Part shown: piece by piece, positions 8,675-17,976 of the stretch
How the letters are laid out: each line of letters begins with the position of its first letter
How positions within the stretch are numbered: the first letter of the stretch is position 1
Source: Oscillospiraceae bacterium
Lineage (GTDB): Bacteria; Bacillota; Clostridia; Oscillospirales; Ruminococcaceae
Reading direction: 5' to 3'
DNA length: 39,267 nt
Assembly (NCBI GenBank): GCA_030533325.1
Contig: JAUNJJ010000024.1
Location: 1-39,267 of the forward strand
Program-made: the position numbers and the translations under genes
Notes under the pieces: model-generated
The model's database searches: none
Told to the model about the DNA's origin: nothing
Seen by the model: only the letters and a program-made list of their open reading frames with translations

Positions 8675-8709
8675 ACAAAAGCGGACATGCTAAATGTCCG
8701 CTTTTGTGT
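8675..8709 (-). terminator. Terminator hairpin after secA
   Basis: A 15-bp perfect stem (8675-8689 with 8695-8709) with a 5-nt loop lies 18 bp past the secA stop codon. The stem ends in TTTTGTG on the minus strand, but the T tail beyond it is weak. Confidence 0.7.
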
Positions 8710-8727
8710 TATTCATATATTATTTTA

Positions 8728-11487
8728 TCAGTTATCTGAGTTAAGTCCGCAGCACTTCTTGTACTTCTTGCCGCTTCCGCACGGGCAGAGCTCATTGTCA
8801 CCTGTCTTGTTTGAAACAGCCTGTGATGAAAAACTTCCGTCTCCGCTGCCTGCATTAGGTGCATCAGGCTTGTTTACCTGCACACGTTCCGGAGCCTGAT
8901 TGTTGCTGAGCTTAACTGTGAGAAGCATACGAACTGTATCTTCACGAATGCTCTCAACCATGGCATCAAACATTTCAAAGCCTTCATATCTGTATTCTAC
9001 AACAGGATTCTTCTGACCATATGCTCTGAGTGAAATACCCTTCTTAAGTTCATCCATGTCATCAATATGAGCTGTCCACTTTGAGTCAACAACTCTGAGA
9101 AGAATAACTCTTTCGAGTTCTCTGATAACCTGCTCTCCGTACTGTTTTTCCTTGTCTGAATAAATCTTAAGAGCACGTTCTGTGAGCATGTCTGTAACTT
9201 CTTTTTTAGTAATCGCCTCGAACTTATCTGAATCATTTTCAAGGTCTGTAAAGTCATCTTCATTTGTTATCCAGCCAAGGAAGTATTCCTTAAGTGCAAT
9301 AAGGTTCCAGTTTTCCTTGTCTTCTCCGTCTTCAAGAAGATATCTGTCAACTGTATCGCTTACAAGAACCTTTATCATATTTACGATGCTTTCATGGAGG
9401 TCATCACCGTTAAGCACCTTGGCACGCTGATCGTAGATTATCTCACGCTGCTTGTTCATAACGTCGTCATAATTAAGAACGTTCTTTCTTATGCTGAAGT
9501 TTCGTCCCTCAACCTTCTTCTGTGAAGACTCAATCATCTTTGTAAGGAACTTGCTTTCAATAGGCATTGTTTCTTCAACATTGAGAGTTTTCATAAGGTT
9601 TTCTATTCTGTCAGCCGCAAAAATACGCATAAGGTCATCTTCAAGTGAGAGGAAGAAACGGCTTTCACCCTGGTCACCCTGACGTCCTGAACGTCCTCTG
9701 AGCTGGTTATCGATACGTCTTGATTCATGACGCTCAGTACCGATGATGAAAAGGCCGCCTGCTGCCCTTACTTCAACTGCCTTTTCCTTAACTTCAGCAT
9801 CAAACTTATCATAAAGCTCTCTGTAAACCTTTCTTGCAGCAAGGATTTCCTCATCATCAGTTTCCGCATAGCCTACTGCTTCGTTTATAATGTTTTCTTC
9901 ATAGCCTTTCTTTCTCATCTCAGCTTTAGCCTGGAATTCAGCATTACCGCCGAGAATAATATCTGTTCCTCGTCCGGCCATGTTTGTCGCAATAGTTACT
10001 GCCCCAAGCTTACCTGCCTGTGCAACTATCTCAGCTTCCTTCTCATGCTGCTTGGCATTAAGTACACTGTGCTTTATTCCCTTCTTCTTCAGAAGAGAAG
10101 AAAGAACTTCTGACTTTTCAATTGAAACTGTACCAACAAGAACAGGCTGACCCTTCTTGTTACACTCAACTATCTGGTCAATAACTGCTTCAAACTTGCC
10201 CTTTTCAGTTCTGTACACCTGATCCGAATGGTCAATTCTCTGAACCGGTCTGTTTGTAGGAACCTGAATAACATCGAGTTTGTATATTTCCTTGAATTCA
10301 TCTTCTTCAGTCATAGCAGTACCGGTCATACCTGAAAGCTTGCTGTAAAGTCTGAAGTAATTCTGGAAAGTGATTGTTGCAAGAGTTTTTGATTCATGTG
10401 CAACCTTAACGCCTTCCTTGGCCTCAATAGCCTGATGAAGTCCGTCATTATAACGACGACCCATCATAAGACGTCCTGTAAATTCGTCAACGATAATTAC
10501 TTCTCCGTCCTTAACCACATAGTCGATATCTCTCTTCATAACACCATTAGCCTTAAGAGCCTGATTGATATGATGGAGAAGCGTCATATTGTCGGAATCC
10601 ATGAGATTTTCAACGTTGAAGTGCTTCTCTGCTTTCTTGACACCTGTTCTTGTAATAGTAGCAGACTTGGACTTCTCGTCTATGATATAGTCATAATCCT
10701 TGTTAAGCTCATCCTGATCTTCCTTGTCATCCATCTCAACAACTGTGACAGGCTTAAGTGTCTTGGCAAACTTGTCAACCAGACCATAAAGTTCAGTTGA
10801 CTTATCCCCGCGTCCGGAAATGATAAGCGGTGTTCTTGCTTCGTCGATGAGAATGGAATCAACTTCGTCGACAATTGCAAAGTTAGGTTCTCTCTGAACC
10901 ATGTCCTTTTTGTATATAACCATGTTGTCACGGAGATAGTCAAATCCAAGTTCGTTATTTGTAGCATATGTAATATCACAGTTATATGCTGCTCGTCTCT
11001 GGGAATTGTTAAGTCCGTGAAGAATTACGCCTATTGAAAGTCCAAGGTATCTGTAAACCTTACCCATTTCTTCAGACTGGAATTTTGCGAGGTAGTCATT
11101 AACTGTAACTACGTGTACACCCTTGCCAGAGAGTGCATTCAGGTATGCTGCAAGACAGGCAACGAGAGTTTTACCTTCACCTGTTTTCATTTCTGCGATA
11201 CGTCCCTGATGAAGAACTATCGCACCGATAATCTGAACCGGGAACGGTTTCTTTCCAAGAACTCTGTATGCTGCTTCACGGCATGTAGCAAGTGCTTCAG
11301 GAAGAATTGTATCAAGATCCTCACCGGCAGCAAGTCTGTCCTTGAATATCTGTGTCTTGCCTTTGAGTTCCTGCTCTGAAAGCTTTGAATACTCTTCATC
11401 AAGATCAAGAACAGCCTGCTTGATAGGTTCGATACGTGCGAGCTCTTTCTTACTGTATGAACCAAATATTTTATCAATCAAACTCAT
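8728..11487 (-). CDS. secA: Preprotein translocase ATPase SecA
   Basis: SecA is the motor of the Sec export pathway. It binds SecYEG at the membrane and pushes preproteins through with ATP, and would export the signal-peptide proteins of this window. The 919 residues include MKTGEGKTL (Walker A), the [19 protein letters not shown] segment with the DEAD-like Walker B box, [10 protein letters not shown] in the second nucleotide-binding fold, and [10 protein letters not shown]. The C-terminus carries a variable linker and the zinc-binding tail [14 protein letters not shown], which contacts SecB or ribosomes in other species. The ATG at 11487 follows AAAGGTGG. The gene has its own promoter and terminator. 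Nothing in it is unusual. Confidence 0.98.
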   Translation of the reverse strand: MSLIDKIFGSYSKKELARIEPIKQAVLDLDEEYSKLSEQELKGKTQIFKDRLAAGEDLDTILPEALATCREAAYRVLGKKPFPVQIIGAIVLHQGRIAEMKTGEGKTLVACLAAYLNALSGKGVHVVTVNDYLAKFQSEEMGKVYRYLGLSIGVILHGLNNSQRRAAYNCDITYATNNELGFDYLRDNMVIYKKDMVQREPNFAIVDEVDSILIDEARTPLIISGRGDKSTELYGLVDKFAKTLKPVTVVEMDDKEDQDELNKDYDYIIDEKSKSATITRTGVKKAEKHFNVENLMDSDNMTLLHHINQALKANGVMKRDIDYVVKDGEVIIVDEFTGRLMMGRRYNDGLHQAIEAKEGVKVAHESKTLATITFQNYFRLYSKLSGMTGTAMTEEDEFKEIYKLDVIQVPTNRPVQRIDHSDQVYRTEKGKFEAVIDQIVECNKKGQPVLVGTVSIEKSEVLSSLLKKKGIKHSVLNAKQHEKEAEIVAQAGKLGAVTIATNMAGRGTDIILGGNAEFQAKAEMRKKGYEENIINEAVGYAETDDEEILAARKVYRELYDKFDAEVKEKAVEVRAAGGLFIIGTERHESRRIDNQLRGRSGRQGDQGESRFFLSLEDDLMRIFAADRIENLMKTLNVEETMPIESKFLTKMIESSQKKVEGRNFSIRKNVLNYDDVMNKQREIIYDQRAKVLNGDDLHESIVNMIKVLVSDTVDRYLLEDGEDKENWNLIALKEYFLGWITNEDDFTDLENDSDKFEAITKKEVTDMLTERALKIYSDKEKQYGEQVIRELERVILLRVVDSKWTAHIDDMDELKKGISLRAYGQKNPVVEYRYEGFEMFDAMVESIREDTVRMLLTVKLSNNQAPERVQVNKPDAPNAGSGDGSFSSQAVSNKTGDNELCPCGSGKKYKKCCGLNSDN

Positions 11488-11576
11488 GTATACTGTCCAC
11501 CTTTAAAAAATTTTTATGAATTAATCTATTACAAATACAAAATCAGTACCAGGTAATAATAAAATACACATATTAT

Positions 11577-11605
11577 ATTTTATCGCAGATTTAAAGATTT
11601 GTCAA
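11577..11605 (-). promoter_or_regulatory. Predicted secA promoter
   Basis: TTGACA (11605-11600), a 17-bp spacer, then TAAAAT (11582-11577) on the minus strand. This leaves an untranslated leader of about 80 nt. Confidence 0.75.
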
Positions 11606-11675
11606 TAGCGACAAAAATATAATTCCAGTCCGAAAAAAAAATTCATAAAAATTTTTTCCTAATTTCATTTATGTA

Positions 11676-11704
11676 TTGATATAAATCCGGCATTCTGTTA
11701 TAAT
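11676..11704 (+). promoter_or_regulatory. Predicted promoter of small HD-domain gene
   Basis: TTGATA (11676-11681), a 17-bp spacer and TATAAT (11699-11704) lie about 70 bp before the ATG at 11779, back to back with the secA promoter. Confidence 0.75.
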
Positions 11705-11778
11705 AAAAATATATTAAAAATATATCATACTATACACTGAAAAATTTCATTTATATTTTTTAAGGACGGATTAAACTG

Positions 11779-12303
11779 ATGCATGCAATCGGATCAAAAA
11801 TAAATCTCCTGAGCAATGACACAAGCGAAGGATACTACGACACTGTAAAGGATCTTCTTGAACATGAGCTTGTCCAGAAGATGAAGGAATATACACAGCA
11901 TGGCTGTACTTCTACTTTTCAGCACTGTATAAATGTATCGTACTATAACTACAAACTATGCAGATTTTTCAACCTTGATGCGCGCGCCGGTGCACGTGCC
12001 GGTCTGCTTCACGATTTCTTTCTCTATGACTGGCATACACACACTAAAGAAACCGGTGATCATTTTCATGGTATGACCCATCCGCGTGCCGCTCTTGACA
12101 ATGCCTGCAGGCACTTCGAGCTGAGCGAATGTGAAAAGGATATTATTCTCAAGCATATGTTTCCGCTTACTATCACTCCGCCAAGTTACAAAGAGACTGT
12201 TGTTATCATTCTCGTTGACAAATACTGCGGTCTTATTGAAACAGTTTCACATATCCTGTCAAAGTTCAGAAACAGAAAAAAATATATCGACTGTAAAAAA
12301 TAA
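11779..12303 (+). CDS. HD-domain metal-dependent phosphohydrolase, small
   Basis: A 174-residue soluble protein that is almost entirely one HD domain. The metal-binding pattern is visible as His49, the pair His78-Asp79 (GLLHDFFLYD), His101 (MTHPRAA), His126 and Asp147 (LVDKYCG). HD proteins of this size hydrolyse nucleotides or other phosphoesters; the substrate cannot be told from the sequence. The ATG follows AAGGACGG. The gene is a plus-strand single unit between genes on the other strand, with its own strong promoter and a shared terminator, so its neighbours give no functional clue. A second, unrelated-looking HD protein is encoded at 35979-36656. Confidence 0.85.
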   Translation: MHAIGSKINLLSNDTSEGYYDTVKDLLEHELVQKMKEYTQHGCTSTFQHCINVSYYNYKLCRFFNLDARAGARAGLLHDFFLYDWHTHTKETGDHFHGMTHPRAALDNACRHFELSECEKDIILKHMFPLTITPPSYKETVVIILVDKYCGLIETVSHILSKFRNRKKYIDCKK

Positions 12304-12305
12304 AC

Positions 12306-12350
12306 AAACGCCTTCGCATATCTTCTGAAGTAATATACGAAGGCGTTTTA
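12306..12350. terminator. Bidirectional terminator
   Basis: AAACGCCTTCG (12306-12316) pairs with CGAAGGCGTTT (12338-12348) around a 21-nt loop that can fold further. It lies 2 bp after the HD gene and just after the convergent acetyltransferase gene. Confidence 0.8.
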
Positions 12351-12806
12351 CTATATTCTTTCCTTAGTCATCTCAAAATACGGTGAAATGCCGTATCCGT
12401 TCTTTTTATAGCATCCCACAGCCTTTTCATTTTCTGTCTCAACCTCAAGCTTAAATCGCACCGCCTCAGGATACTCCTTCTCGATAAACTCAAGGGCCAT
12501 AGTTCCTGCACCAAGGTGTCTGAACTCAGGTTTTATATACAGATCTTCAATCCATACGCAAAGCCCGCCGTATTCTGTAGAATAGCACATTGCTGTCATG
12601 ATATAGCCCGCAGTATGATTATCCTTTTCCATAATGAATCCTGTTACAAAAGGACATTCACCTGTACAGTCATCAAAGTCTTTTTCAAGAATTCTGTCAG
12701 AAGGGGTTGAAAGTACTGCAGGTGAATCATAAAACACTCTCATCATAGCAAGAACTTCTGCCCTGTCACTGTCCTGCATTTTCCGGAAATTTATTTTACT
12801 GTTCAT
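12351..12806 (-). CDS. GNAT-family N-acetyltransferase
   Basis: A 151-residue single-domain GNAT acyltransferase, which moves an acetyl group from acetyl-CoA to an amine. The acetyl-CoA binding motif A is seen as LYIKPEFRHLGAG, with R-x-x-G-x-G, followed by ALEFIEKE. The end has LEVETENEKAVGCYKKNGY, the usual beta-strand, helix and Tyr of motif B. AAAGGGCGG serves as the ribosome binding site for the ATG at 12806. It lies 35 bp after engB and is probably the last gene of the lon-engB unit. It is not RimI-like in any clear way, and the substrate is unknown. Confidence 0.88.
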   Translation of the reverse strand: MNSKINFRKMQDSDRAEVLAMMRVFYDSPAVLSTPSDRILEKDFDDCTGECPFVTGFIMEKDNHTAGYIMTAMCYSTEYGGLCVWIEDLYIKPEFRHLGAGTMALEFIEKEYPEAVRFKLEVETENEKAVGCYKKNGYGISPYFEMTKERI

Positions 12807-12841
12807 TTTATCGCCGCCCTTTCAGCATAATAATATATATG

Positions 12842-13459
12842 TCAGTCTATCTCTTCATCAGCTGAATATGATCGTGCTTCCTCAGCAGTTTCTTCGATTA
12901 TTCTCCTTACCTCTTCAACTCCCTCAAAGGTCTGTGAAGAAAACGGAATAACATGAATATCATCAAAATAAGGTATCGTTTCAGCGAATTCCGCCATCAT
13001 CTTTGCTCTGTTTGTCTTGTTAAGCTTATCTGCCTTGGTAAGAATAATTACAAACGGAAGTTCGGCATCGATAAGGAAGTTTATCATGTGAATATCGTCC
13101 TCAGAAGGAGCGTGACGCATATCAATAAGAAGAAATACCAGTTCAATATCCCTGTCAGCATTAAGGTATCCTTCAATTAAATCAGCCCATCGTCTCTTTT
13201 CAGACTTTGCAACTTTTGCATAGCCGTATCCCGGAAGATCAACAAAGAATACATCTTCAAGCTTATAGAAGTTTATTGTCGCTGTCTTACCCGGTACAGA
13301 ACTTACTCTGGCAAGTGATTTTCTGTTGAAAATCTTGTTTATCAGAGTTGACTTGCCGACATTTGAGCGTCCGGCAAAAACAATTTCTGTTCTGTCAGAT
13401 TCCGGAATCTGGGAAAAGAGTCCATAGCACGCATGAAATTCAGCCTTGTTATAGTTCAT
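12842..13459 (-). CDS. engB: Ribosome-assembly GTPase EngB/YsxC
   Basis: EngB is an essential small GTPase that helps assemble the large ribosomal subunit. The 205 residues fit the family. G1 is GRSNVGKSTLINK, G3 is DLPGYGYAKV, and G4 is TKADKL; FYKLEDVFFVDLPGYG is very typical. The ATG at 13459 follows GAAAGGAG. It lies downstream of lon, as in Bacillus and many Clostridia, and is followed by the acetyltransferase gene. The C-terminal tail beyond about residue 190 is acidic. Confidence 0.97.
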   Translation of the reverse strand: MNYNKAEFHACYGLFSQIPESDRTEIVFAGRSNVGKSTLINKIFNRKSLARVSSVPGKTATINFYKLEDVFFVDLPGYGYAKVAKSEKRRWADLIEGYLNADRDIELVFLLIDMRHAPSEDDIHMINFLIDAELPFVIILTKADKLNKTNRAKMMAEFAETIPYFDDIHVIPFSSQTFEGVEEVRRIIEETAEEARSYSADEEID

Positions 13460-13480
13460 TTTTTTCTCCTTTCATCACAC

Positions 13481-13513
13481 TGCCCTGCAGATTACTGTAT
13501 ATTCTGCAGGGCA
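13481..13513. other. Stem-loop between lon and engB
   Basis: TGCCCTGCAG (13481-13490) pairs with CTGCAGGGCA (13504-13513), loop 13 nt. No T run follows on the minus strand, so it is more likely a processing or stability element, or a weak attenuator, than a full terminator. Confidence 0.55.
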
Positions 13514-13525
13514 TAACTTTTTTGT

Positions 13526-15871
13526 TTATTCTTTTACAAGAGCGTTGTCAAGTACATCATCAAGTGTCTTTGCAAAAACAAACTCAATATTTTCCTTCAC
13601 AACATCATCAACTTCTTCAAGATCGGCCCTGTTCTTTTCAGGAATAATAACTTTCTTTATTCCTTCCTTGTACGCTGCCATTGTTTTTTCACGAAGTCCG
13701 CCGATAGGAAGCACCCGGCCGTGAAGAGTGATTTCACCTGTCATAGCAACATCACTTCTTACCTTTATTCCTGACAAAGCTGAAATGATAGCTGTAACCA
13801 TCGTAACACCGGCTGAAGGTCCGTCCTTCGGAACCGCTCCCTCCGGTGCATGGATATGGATATCCTTGTTCTTATAAAACTCTCTGTCAATGGAATAACG
13901 GTCTGCAACACTTCTTGAATAGCTTACTGCAAGCTTTGCACTTTCCTTCATCACATCACCGAGTGAACCGGTGACCTCTGTACTGCCCTTTCCGTCAAGC
14001 ACAGCAACTTCAAGCGGCATAAGTACTCCGCCAGCTGCAGTCCATGCAAGACCGTTTACAAGACCGGTCTCATCAAACTCGGATCTTGCATCAGGGAGAT
14101 ATTTCTCAGGACCGAGATATTTGCTGATATTCTTCTCATTAAAATTTATTTTTTCTGAATTTCCGTATACTATTTCTTTGGCTGTCTTGCGGCAGAGTGA
14201 ACCGATGTTCCTTTCGAGATTACGGACCCCGGCCTCCCTGGTATAGGAATCCACAAGCTTATATATACCTTTGTCAGTTATCTTCATCTGAGCAGCCTTA
14301 AGCCCGTGTTTTTTAAGCTGCTTCGGAATAAGATGCTCCTTTGCAATATGGAACTTTTCTTCTCTCGTATAGCTTGTTATCTCAATAACTTCCATACGGT
14401 CAAGAAGAGGAGCTGGTATTGTTGAAGTAGTATTTGCCGTGGTTATAAACATAACCTTGCTCAGGTCAAACGGAACTTCAGTATAGTGATCCCTGAACTC
14501 TTTGTTCTGCTCACTGTCAAGAACCTCAAGCATTGCAGCGGAAGGATCTCCTCTGAAGTCATTGCTCATCTTGTCAATCTCATCAAAAAGAATGAGAGGA
14601 TTCTTTGTTCCGGCCTGTATCATGGCATTTATAATACGTCCCGGCATAGCGCCAACATATGTCTTTCTGTGTCCTCTGATATCAGATTCGTCCCTTACAC
14701 CGCCGAGTGATACACGGACATATTCTCTGCCAAGTGCACGGGCAATTGACTTTCCTATAGATGTTTTACCTACACCCGGAGGTCCGACAAGACATATAAT
14801 CTGCCCTGTAACATCAGGGTTTATCGCATGAACAGCAATACTTTCAAGTATCCTGTCCTTGACTTTTTTCAGACCGAAGTGATCTTTATCCAGTATAGAT
14901 TCAGCCTTTTTAATATTTACCTTACATTTGCTTTCCTTATTCCACGGGAGTGAAAGTACAGTATCCAGATAACTCTTGATCACAAAAGCCTCCTGCGATG
15001 AAGCCGGGATTCCTTTAAGCCTGTCCGCTTCGCGGCAAAGCTTTTCAGTTGTTTTCTCCTCAAGCTTCAGTTCAAGAATCTTTTCTCTGTAATCCTCATT
15101 ATCTTCCGACTCGTCCAGCTGAGATGAAATTACCCTCATCTGTTCCCTGAGAATAACATCACGCTGGTTTTTGTTCAGACTTTCCTTGACCTGTGAATGA
15201 ATATCACTCTCTATCTCCAGCACTTCCGTTTCCTTTACAAGAACAGCAAGAAGTGAAGTAAGTCTTGACATTGTATCATTCTGTTCAAGAAGTCCCTGCT
15301 TGTCAGTATACTGAAAATCTGCATTAAATACAATATTCTCAAAAAGTTTCTCAGGATCGTCCTGACAGAGTATTGATGCCGCAAGTTCACGCGGCATACG
15401 CGGAAGCAAATCAGAATAATTTTCAAAAGCATCCCTGACAGAACGTGTCATTGCCTCTATCTCTGCTCCGCTTGCTTTGCAGCGTTTGTTATTGTTTATT
15501 TCTTTTATTGCTGCCTCACAATAAGGATTTTCTGTATCTTCCGAATCATCGAGTTCCACAAGTTTTGCCTTGTATACACCTTCAACAAGAACTCTCAGCA
15601 TATCATCAGGAGTTCTGAGAACCTGCCTTATCTCAGCGAGTACACCTGTGCTGTATAAATCTTCTTTTTTTATATCTTCAGCAAAAACATCCCTCTGTGT
15701 AACGATAAATACTTTTCTGTCTTTTGCAAGTGCTTCTCTTACAGCATTTACAGATTTTTCTCTTAAAACATCGAAGTGGACAACCATCTTCGGAAATGCA
15801 ACTACGCCTCTTAGCGGAATAACCGGATAAATTTCGTAATTTTCTTTATATTCAGCTTTTATAATATCCAC
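13526..15871 (-). CDS. lon: ATP-dependent protease La (Lon)
   Basis: Lon is a cytosolic homo-oligomeric AAA+ serine protease for damaged and regulatory proteins. The 781 residues contain an N-terminal substrate-binding LON domain (IYPVIPLRGVVAFPKMVVHF), a coiled middle region, an AAA+ domain with Walker A GPPGVGKTS (363-371) and DEIDKM, and a C-terminal protease domain with the catalytic pair Ser686 (PKDGPSAG) and Lys729 (LREKTMAA). These lie 43 residues apart, as in Escherichia coli Lon. The start is a GTG at 15871: stops lie just upstream in frame and no earlier start is available. The AAGAGG ribosome binding site abuts the GTG, which is unusually close. The gene opens the lon-engB-GNAT unit. 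Confidence 0.97.
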   Translation of the reverse strand: MDIIKAEYKENYEIYPVIPLRGVVAFPKMVVHFDVLREKSVNAVREALAKDRKVFIVTQRDVFAEDIKKEDLYSTGVLAEIRQVLRTPDDMLRVLVEGVYKAKLVELDDSEDTENPYCEAAIKEINNNKRCKASGAEIEAMTRSVRDAFENYSDLLPRMPRELAASILCQDDPEKLFENIVFNADFQYTDKQGLLEQNDTMSRLTSLLAVLVKETEVLEIESDIHSQVKESLNKNQRDVILREQMRVISSQLDESEDNEDYREKILELKLEEKTTEKLCREADRLKGIPASSQEAFVIKSYLDTVLSLPWNKESKCKVNIKKAESILDKDHFGLKKVKDRILESIAVHAINPDVTGQIICLVGPPGVGKTSIGKSIARALGREYVRVSLGGVRDESDIRGHRKTYVGAMPGRIINAMIQAGTKNPLILFDEIDKMSNDFRGDPSAAMLEVLDSEQNKEFRDHYTEVPFDLSKVMFITTANTTSTIPAPLLDRMEVIEITSYTREEKFHIAKEHLIPKQLKKHGLKAAQMKITDKGIYKLVDSYTREAGVRNLERNIGSLCRKTAKEIVYGNSEKINFNEKNISKYLGPEKYLPDARSEFDETGLVNGLAWTAAGGVLMPLEVAVLDGKGSTEVTGSLGDVMKESAKLAVSYSRSVADRYSIDREFYKNKDIHIHAPEGAVPKDGPSAGVTMVTAIISALSGIKVRSDVAMTGEITLHGRVLPIGGLREKTMAAYKEGIKKVIIPEKNRADLEEVDDVVKENIEFVFAKTLDDVLDNALVKE

Positions 15872-15894
15872 CCTCTTAACGATATAGTATTATT

Positions 15895-15923
15895 ATTATA
15901 ATACACTTCTGAACTTTTTTCAA
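15895..15923 (-). promoter_or_regulatory. Predicted lon promoter
   Basis: TTGAAA (15923-15918), a 17-bp spacer and TATAAT (15900-15895) on the minus strand. The -10 box lies only 23 bp before the GTG, so the leader should be about 15-20 nt. No CIRCE or CtsR-type site is apparent. Confidence 0.75.
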
Positions 15924-15925
15924 GT

Positions 15926-15967
15926 AAAAAACTTTCCCTCCCGAAAAAACATAAAACGGGAGGGAAA
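15926..15967 (-). terminator. Rho-independent terminator of tig-clpP-clpX
   Basis: TTTCCCTCCCG (15933-15943) pairs with CGGGAGGGAAA (15957-15967), loop 13 nt. On the minus strand a TTTTTT run follows. It separates the clp operon from lon. Confidence 0.88.
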
Positions 15968-15971
15968 ATGT

Positions 15972-17243
15972 TTATTTCTTTATAGCCTTTTTAAGTTTGC
16001 TCGTATCAGATTTAAGTACAGGCTTTGCACCTTCTGTTACACATTCTTTAGTAACAATGACCTTTCTGATATCATTTGACGGTGCTTCATACATTGTTTC
16101 CATGAGTATTCCCTCAACAATTGCACGAAGACCTCTTGCCCCTGTCTTCTGTGAAATTGCTTTTTTTGCAATCTCAGCAAGAGCATCTTCTTCTATTTCG
16201 AATTCGATGTTATCGTAGTCAAAAAGTTTCTCATACTGCTTTACCAGAGCATTTTTCGGCTCAGTAAGAATCTTTACAAGAGCCTTTTCATCCAGTTCAT
16301 CAAGAACTGTTATCAGCGGAAGACGACCTACAAGCTCCGGTACAATACCGTACTTAACAAGATCCTGAGGAATAACTTTCTTGAAGATATTATTCATCTC
16401 TTCCTTGTCAGAAAGTACATCTGAGCCAAAGCCTATTGACTTGTGCTTTGTTCTCTTGATAATAGCCTGTTCAAGTCCGTCAAACGCACCGCCGCAGATG
16501 AAAAGAATATTTTTGGTGTCTATATGAATAAATTCCTGATTAGGATGTTTTCTGCCGCCCTGAGGAGGTACATTTGAAACGGTACCTTCAATAATCTTAA
16601 GAAGTGCCTGCTGAACACCCTCACCGCTTACGTCTCTTGTAATTGAAGTATTTTCAGACTTTCTTGCAATCTTGTCTATCTCATCAATATAGATTATTCC
16701 GCGTTCTGCAGCCTTTATATCAAAGTTTGCGGCCTGAATAAGACGCAGAAGTACATTTTCAACATCGTCTCCGACATATCCGGCTTCAGTAATAGTTGTT
16801 GCGTCAGCTATCGCAAACGGAACATCAAGAGTTCTTGCAAGAGTCTGTGCAAGAAGAGTTTTTCCCACACCTGTAGGTCCAAGGAGAAGCACATTACTCT
16901 TCTGAATCTCAACATCATCTCCTGCATCATTGCTCATAAGACGCTTATAATGGTTATAAACAGAAACAGAAAGAGCAATCTTCGCAGAATCCTGACCAAT
17001 TACATACTGGTCAAGTACTTTTTTTATTTCAACCGGTTTCTTTAGTTTTATTGAGAAATCAGAGTTCTTTTTCGCTGTTTTTGTCTTTGGCTTTTCTTTT
17101 TCCTTTTCTGCAGGACCGGCTATAATGCTGTGACAGTACATTACGCACTCATCACAGATATTAGTATCACCTGACGAGAACATGCTCTGTACACGATTCT
17201 CGCCTTTTCCGCAGAAATTACAGGTTTTGAATCCGTTGTCCAT
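15972..17243 (-). CDS. clpX: ATP-dependent Clp protease ATP-binding subunit ClpX
   Basis: ClpX is the hexameric AAA+ unfoldase that feeds substrates into ClpP. The 423 residues start with a zinc-binding dimerisation domain with Cys8, Cys11, Cys30 and Cys33. The AAA+ domain has Walker A GPTGVGKT and Walker [24 protein letters not shown] contains the IGF loop that docks on ClpP. A Lys/Thr-rich linker of about 30 residues joins the zinc domain to the ATPase. It starts 12 bp after clpP and ends the operon at a clear terminator. Confidence 0.98.
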   Translation of the reverse strand: MDNGFKTCNFCGKGENRVQSMFSSGDTNICDECVMYCHSIIAGPAEKEKEKPKTKTAKKNSDFSIKLKKPVEIKKVLDQYVIGQDSAKIALSVSVYNHYKRLMSNDAGDDVEIQKSNVLLLGPTGVGKTLLAQTLARTLDVPFAIADATTITEAGYVGDDVENVLLRLIQAANFDIKAAERGIIYIDEIDKIARKSENTSITRDVSGEGVQQALLKIIEGTVSNVPPQGGRKHPNQEFIHIDTKNILFICGGAFDGLEQAIIKRTKHKSIGFGSDVLSDKEEMNNIFKKVIPQDLVKYGIVPELVGRLPLITVLDELDEKALVKILTEPKNALVKQYEKLFDYDNIEFEIEEDALAEIAKKAISQKTGARGLRAIVEGILMETMYEAPSNDIRKVIVTKECVTEGAKPVLKSDTSKLKKAIKK

Positions 17244-17255
17244 AGTTCACCAACC

Positions 17256-17843
17256 TTATCTTTTTTCAACTACCTTATCAATAAGACCATATTCGCAGGC
17301 CTCTTCAGCTGACATAAAGTTATCACGTTCTGTATCATTCTGAATTGTTTCAAGAGGCTTGCCTGTATTTTCAGCAAGCATGCTGTTAAGCTTATCCTTC
17401 ATCTTAAGGATTCTCTCTGTGTGAATCTTCATATCTGTTGCCTGAGTATGTCCTCCGATACCGCCAAGCGGCTGATGAATCATTACTTCACTGTTAGGAA
17501 GAGCATATCTCTTGCCCTTCTGTCCGCATGAAAGAATAAATGCACCCATTGATGCGGCCATACCGATACATATTGTTGATACATCGCACTTGATATAGTT
17601 CATTGTGTCAACTATTGCCATTCCGGCTGTTACAGATCCGCCGGGACTGTTTATATAGAGATTGATGTCCTTTTCCGGATCCTGACTCTCAAGATAAAGA
17701 AGCTGAGCAACAACAAGACTTGCTGTAGTGTCGTTTATTTCTTCAGAAAGCATAATAATACGATCATTGAGAAGTCTCGAAAAAATATCGTATGAGCGCT
17801 CTCCGCGGCTTGTCTGTTCAACAACATAAGGTACAAAACTCAT
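17256..17843 (-). CDS. clpP: ATP-dependent Clp protease proteolytic subunit ClpP
   Basis: ClpP is the barrel-shaped serine peptidase that works with ClpX. The 195 residues match the family length. The triad is visible as Ser98 (GMAASMGAF), His123 (MIHQPLGG) and an Asp near 170 (NDTERDNFM). The N-terminus ([20 protein letters not shown]) contains the axial loop region and shows no long propeptide. AAGGAAGATGG precedes the ATG. It lies between tig and clpX, a common arrangement in Clostridia. Confidence 0.98.
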   Translation of the reverse strand: MSFVPYVVEQTSRGERSYDIFSRLLNDRIIMLSEEINDTTASLVVAQLLYLESQDPEKDINLYINSPGGSVTAGMAIVDTMNYIKCDVSTICIGMAASMGAFILSCGQKGKRYALPNSEVMIHQPLGGIGGHTQATDMKIHTERILKMKDKLNSMLAENTGKPLETIQNDTERDNFMSAEEACEYGLIDKVVEKR

Positions 17844-17883
17844 AATTCCATCTTCCTTTCATTTTGCAATGAATGATAATCCA

Positions 17884-17948
17884 TGAGAAAATATATCTTC
17901 TCAATATGCAACATTCTCCTGCCGCTGACAATGCGACAGCAACAGGAG
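17884..17948. other. Two stem-loops between tig and clpP
   Basis: TGAGAA (17884-17889) pairs with TTCTCA (17898-17903). Nearby, CTCCTG (17916-17921) pairs with CAGGAG (17943-17948), continued by GCTG/CAGC across a 2x2 internal loop. Neither is followed by a T run on the minus strand. A weak promoter (TTGTCA, 17 bp, CATATT) may overlap them. Confidence 0.4.
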
Positions 17949-17976
17949 TATGTACAGGTTATATTATTTTTACAGA

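Noticed and set aside
13481..13513. Terminator between lon and engB
   Set aside because: The stem is strong but no T run follows on the minus strand; it is kept only as a stem-loop.
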